Below are positions 5,256 through 5,897 of a stretch of 5,897 nucleotides of DNA, piece after piece. The notes under the pieces are model-generated. The model searched no databases and had not been told where the DNA came from. It saw only the letters and a program-made list of their open reading frames with translations. The translations under genes were made by a program, and so were the position numbers. This DNA is from UBA2943 sp946534895 (GTDB taxonomy: Bacteria > Bacillota > Clostridia > Christensenellales > Aristaeellaceae), in assembly GCA_946534895.1 (NCBI GenBank), contig CAMNDE010000139.1, positions 1 through 5,897 on the forward strand, in the 5' to 3' direction. The stretch's first letter is position 1, and each line of letters begins with the position of its first letter.

Positions 5256-5479
5256 CCTTTGCTCATTTCCGCCACAACGGCGGCGATGCAGGCGTCAAAG
5301 GCCATTTGCTGGTATTCCGGGGCGATTTTGCGGGCGGCGTCGAAATAATCATGGATCGCTTTCGCGGCGTTCATGATTTCCTGGCGCTGTTCAGCGTCGT
5401 GCTGCTGCCAATGAAGCTGCTGGAGATAGGCTTGATTGGCATATTGGGGATTGAACAATTGGTCATACAGTGGATTCAT
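5252..5479 (-). CDS. hypothetical protein, 75 aa
   Basis: This is a small intact gene starting MNPLYDQLFNPQYANQAY and ending AAVVAEMSKG. The first third is rich in Tyr, Asn and Gln; the rest looks alpha-helical (EIMNAAKAIHDYFDAARKI, then ..FDACIAAVVAEM). It has no membrane segment or signal peptide. It resembles small uncharacterised proteins of Firmicutes mobile elements in style, but I cannot name a family. ATG 5479 is chosen over the upstream ATG 5497 because AGAGG lies seven bases before it and the longer version would overlap the preceding gene's stop. It is 14 bases downstream of the fragment ending at 5494 and upstream of the split gene, so these small genes probably form one transcript. 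Confidence 0.7.
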   Translation of the reverse strand: MNPLYDQLFNPQYANQAYLQQLHWQQHDAEQRQEIMNAAKAIHDYFDAARKIAPEYQQMAFDACIAAVVAEMSKG

Positions 5480-5486
5480 TTTTATA

Positions 5487-5491
5487 CCTCT
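5487..5491 (-). promoter_or_regulatory. ribosome binding site that sets the start of the 75-aa gene
   Basis: AGAGG on the minus strand, seven bases before ATG 5479-5477, in the 14-base gap after the previous gene's stop. The in-frame ATG at 5497 has no such site. Confidence 0.55.
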
Positions 5492-5493
5492 AA

Positions 5494-5697
5494 TCACTTT
5501 GCAAATGAGAATTGTTCTACCAAGAATTCGCTTAATTCTTTTATTGAAGCACTATCTGTATCCATGACATGTTTCATTACGATTTCAACAAGTTCATGGA
5601 TGGGCATTTGAAGACCCAATGTGACGACGTTGTGTTTCTTGAACCTATCCGGAGCTATTTTGAGGCACTTGATGTGATAAATGCCTATAGCCGAGGC
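5494..5697 (-). pseudogene. headless gene fragment, unknown
   Basis: The minus-strand frame is open from 5697 to a TGA at 5496-5494. It reads CLKIAPDRFKKHNVVTLGLQ, then MPIHELVEIVMKHVMDTD and ends in a helical tail, LVEQFSFAK. The sequence is protein-like throughout, but there is no good start: the only ATG near the front is at 5607-5605 (37 codons left) with no ribosome binding site, and a stop lies in frame at 5700-5698. A different frame just upstream contains MGIPTDEPRL before a TAG, so an early frameshift is possible. I do not recognise the family. It sits between the antitoxin gene and the 75-aa gene, all on the same strand. Confidence 0.45.
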
Positions 5698-5746
5698 TCA
5701 TCTGTTGGAATTCCCATTGCATGGAAAAGGGAAAAAACATGGTAAA

Positions 5747-5897
5747 TCAACGATTTTCGTTTGACATTATGGGGAGAATTTGAGGAGCGTTGATTGCATT
5801 ATCCAAAAGACAGCTCAGCAATCCTGTATACCCTTTCCCTGCGGCTTTGGCTTTATCGAGCGTAGATTGGGAAATGCGAAGAGCTATAACAGTTTTA
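5747..5897 (-). CDS. ribbon-helix-helix (CopG/BrnA-like) antitoxin, N-terminus outside window
   Basis: The 49 visible residues begin KTVIALRISQSTLDKAKAAG, continue KGYTGLLSCLLDNAIN, and end NENR before TGA. A short beta strand (TVIALRIS) followed by two helices with an intervening KGY is the pattern of BrnA/CopG-like antitoxins, where the strand binds DNA as a dimer and the C-terminus covers the toxin. In such pairs the antitoxin represses its own operon. The gene runs off the right edge; only a few N-terminal residues are likely to be missing, since these proteins often begin just before the KTV strand. In BrnTA-type operons the toxin gene precedes the antitoxin, so the partner would lie to the right of base 5897. 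Naming as antitoxin rests on pattern only; a solitary RHH regulator is the alternative. Confidence 0.68.
   Translation of the reverse strand, partial: KTVIALRISQSTLDKAKAAGKGYTGLLSCLLDNAINAPQILPIMSNENR

Noticed and set aside
5700..5730. Small dyad TTCCAT/ATGGGAA after the antitoxin gene as terminator
   Set aside because: Very short stem with a bulge and no T-run after it on the coding strand.
1..5897. CRISPR array, tRNA or rRNA genes
   Set aside because: No regularly spaced direct repeats and no tRNA or rRNA-like conserved stretches were seen on either strand.

Overview
The window looks like a piece of a Firmicutes (Bacillota) chromosome, probably from a host-associated clostridial or erysipelotrichial lineage. 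The evidence is the MATE-type transporter fused to an anti-sigma-like ATPase domain, strong AGGAGG-type ribosome binding sites, frequent ATGA gene overlaps and an IS1634-like transposase remnant. Species cannot be named from sequence alone. All genes except the transposase remnant lie on the minus strand. Composition changes near 3.2 kb: the left part is GC-rich, the right part is clearly more AT-rich and made of small, broken or mobile-associated genes.

Left part (about 1-3300, read right to left). A promoter region with two dyads (3190-3290) precedes a MATE-family membrane protein with a C-terminal HATPase/RsbW-like domain. The reading frame is continuous from 3140 to 1422 except for one in-frame TGA at 2733-2735. 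After it come a 64-residue unknown ORF coupled by an ATGA overlap and a stand-alone ComEC-like metallo-beta-lactamase-fold hydrolase (1156-266), which has its own good sigma-A-type promoter inside the 64-aa ORF. The hydrolase carries Gln where the second His of HxHxDH is expected. The first 265 bases hold no confidently called gene.

Right part (about 3305-5897). A complete DUF2971 protein (4216-3305) is followed, going upstream, by a small gene that has been cut in two. Its 3' part is at 4392-4231 and its 5' part at about 5172-5041. Between them lie about 650 bp from the C-terminal half of an IS4-superfamily/IS1634-like transposase on the plus strand. The two gene pieces share a CATT at the junctions and rejoin in frame. 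Upstream of the split gene are a possible 28-aa ORF, an intact 75-aa hypothetical protein, another headless gene fragment, and at the window edge the C-terminal 49 residues of a ribbon-helix-helix antitoxin. This resembles an accessory island in decay.

How the parts may work together: the left cluster combines a membrane transporter-like protein with a regulatory ATPase-like domain and a soluble hydrolase, and is the best candidate for a little-described system. The stop codon and the lost metal ligand warn that this copy may be inactive. In the right part, the split gene and the DUF2971 gene were probably one coupled operon before the transposase fragment arrived.
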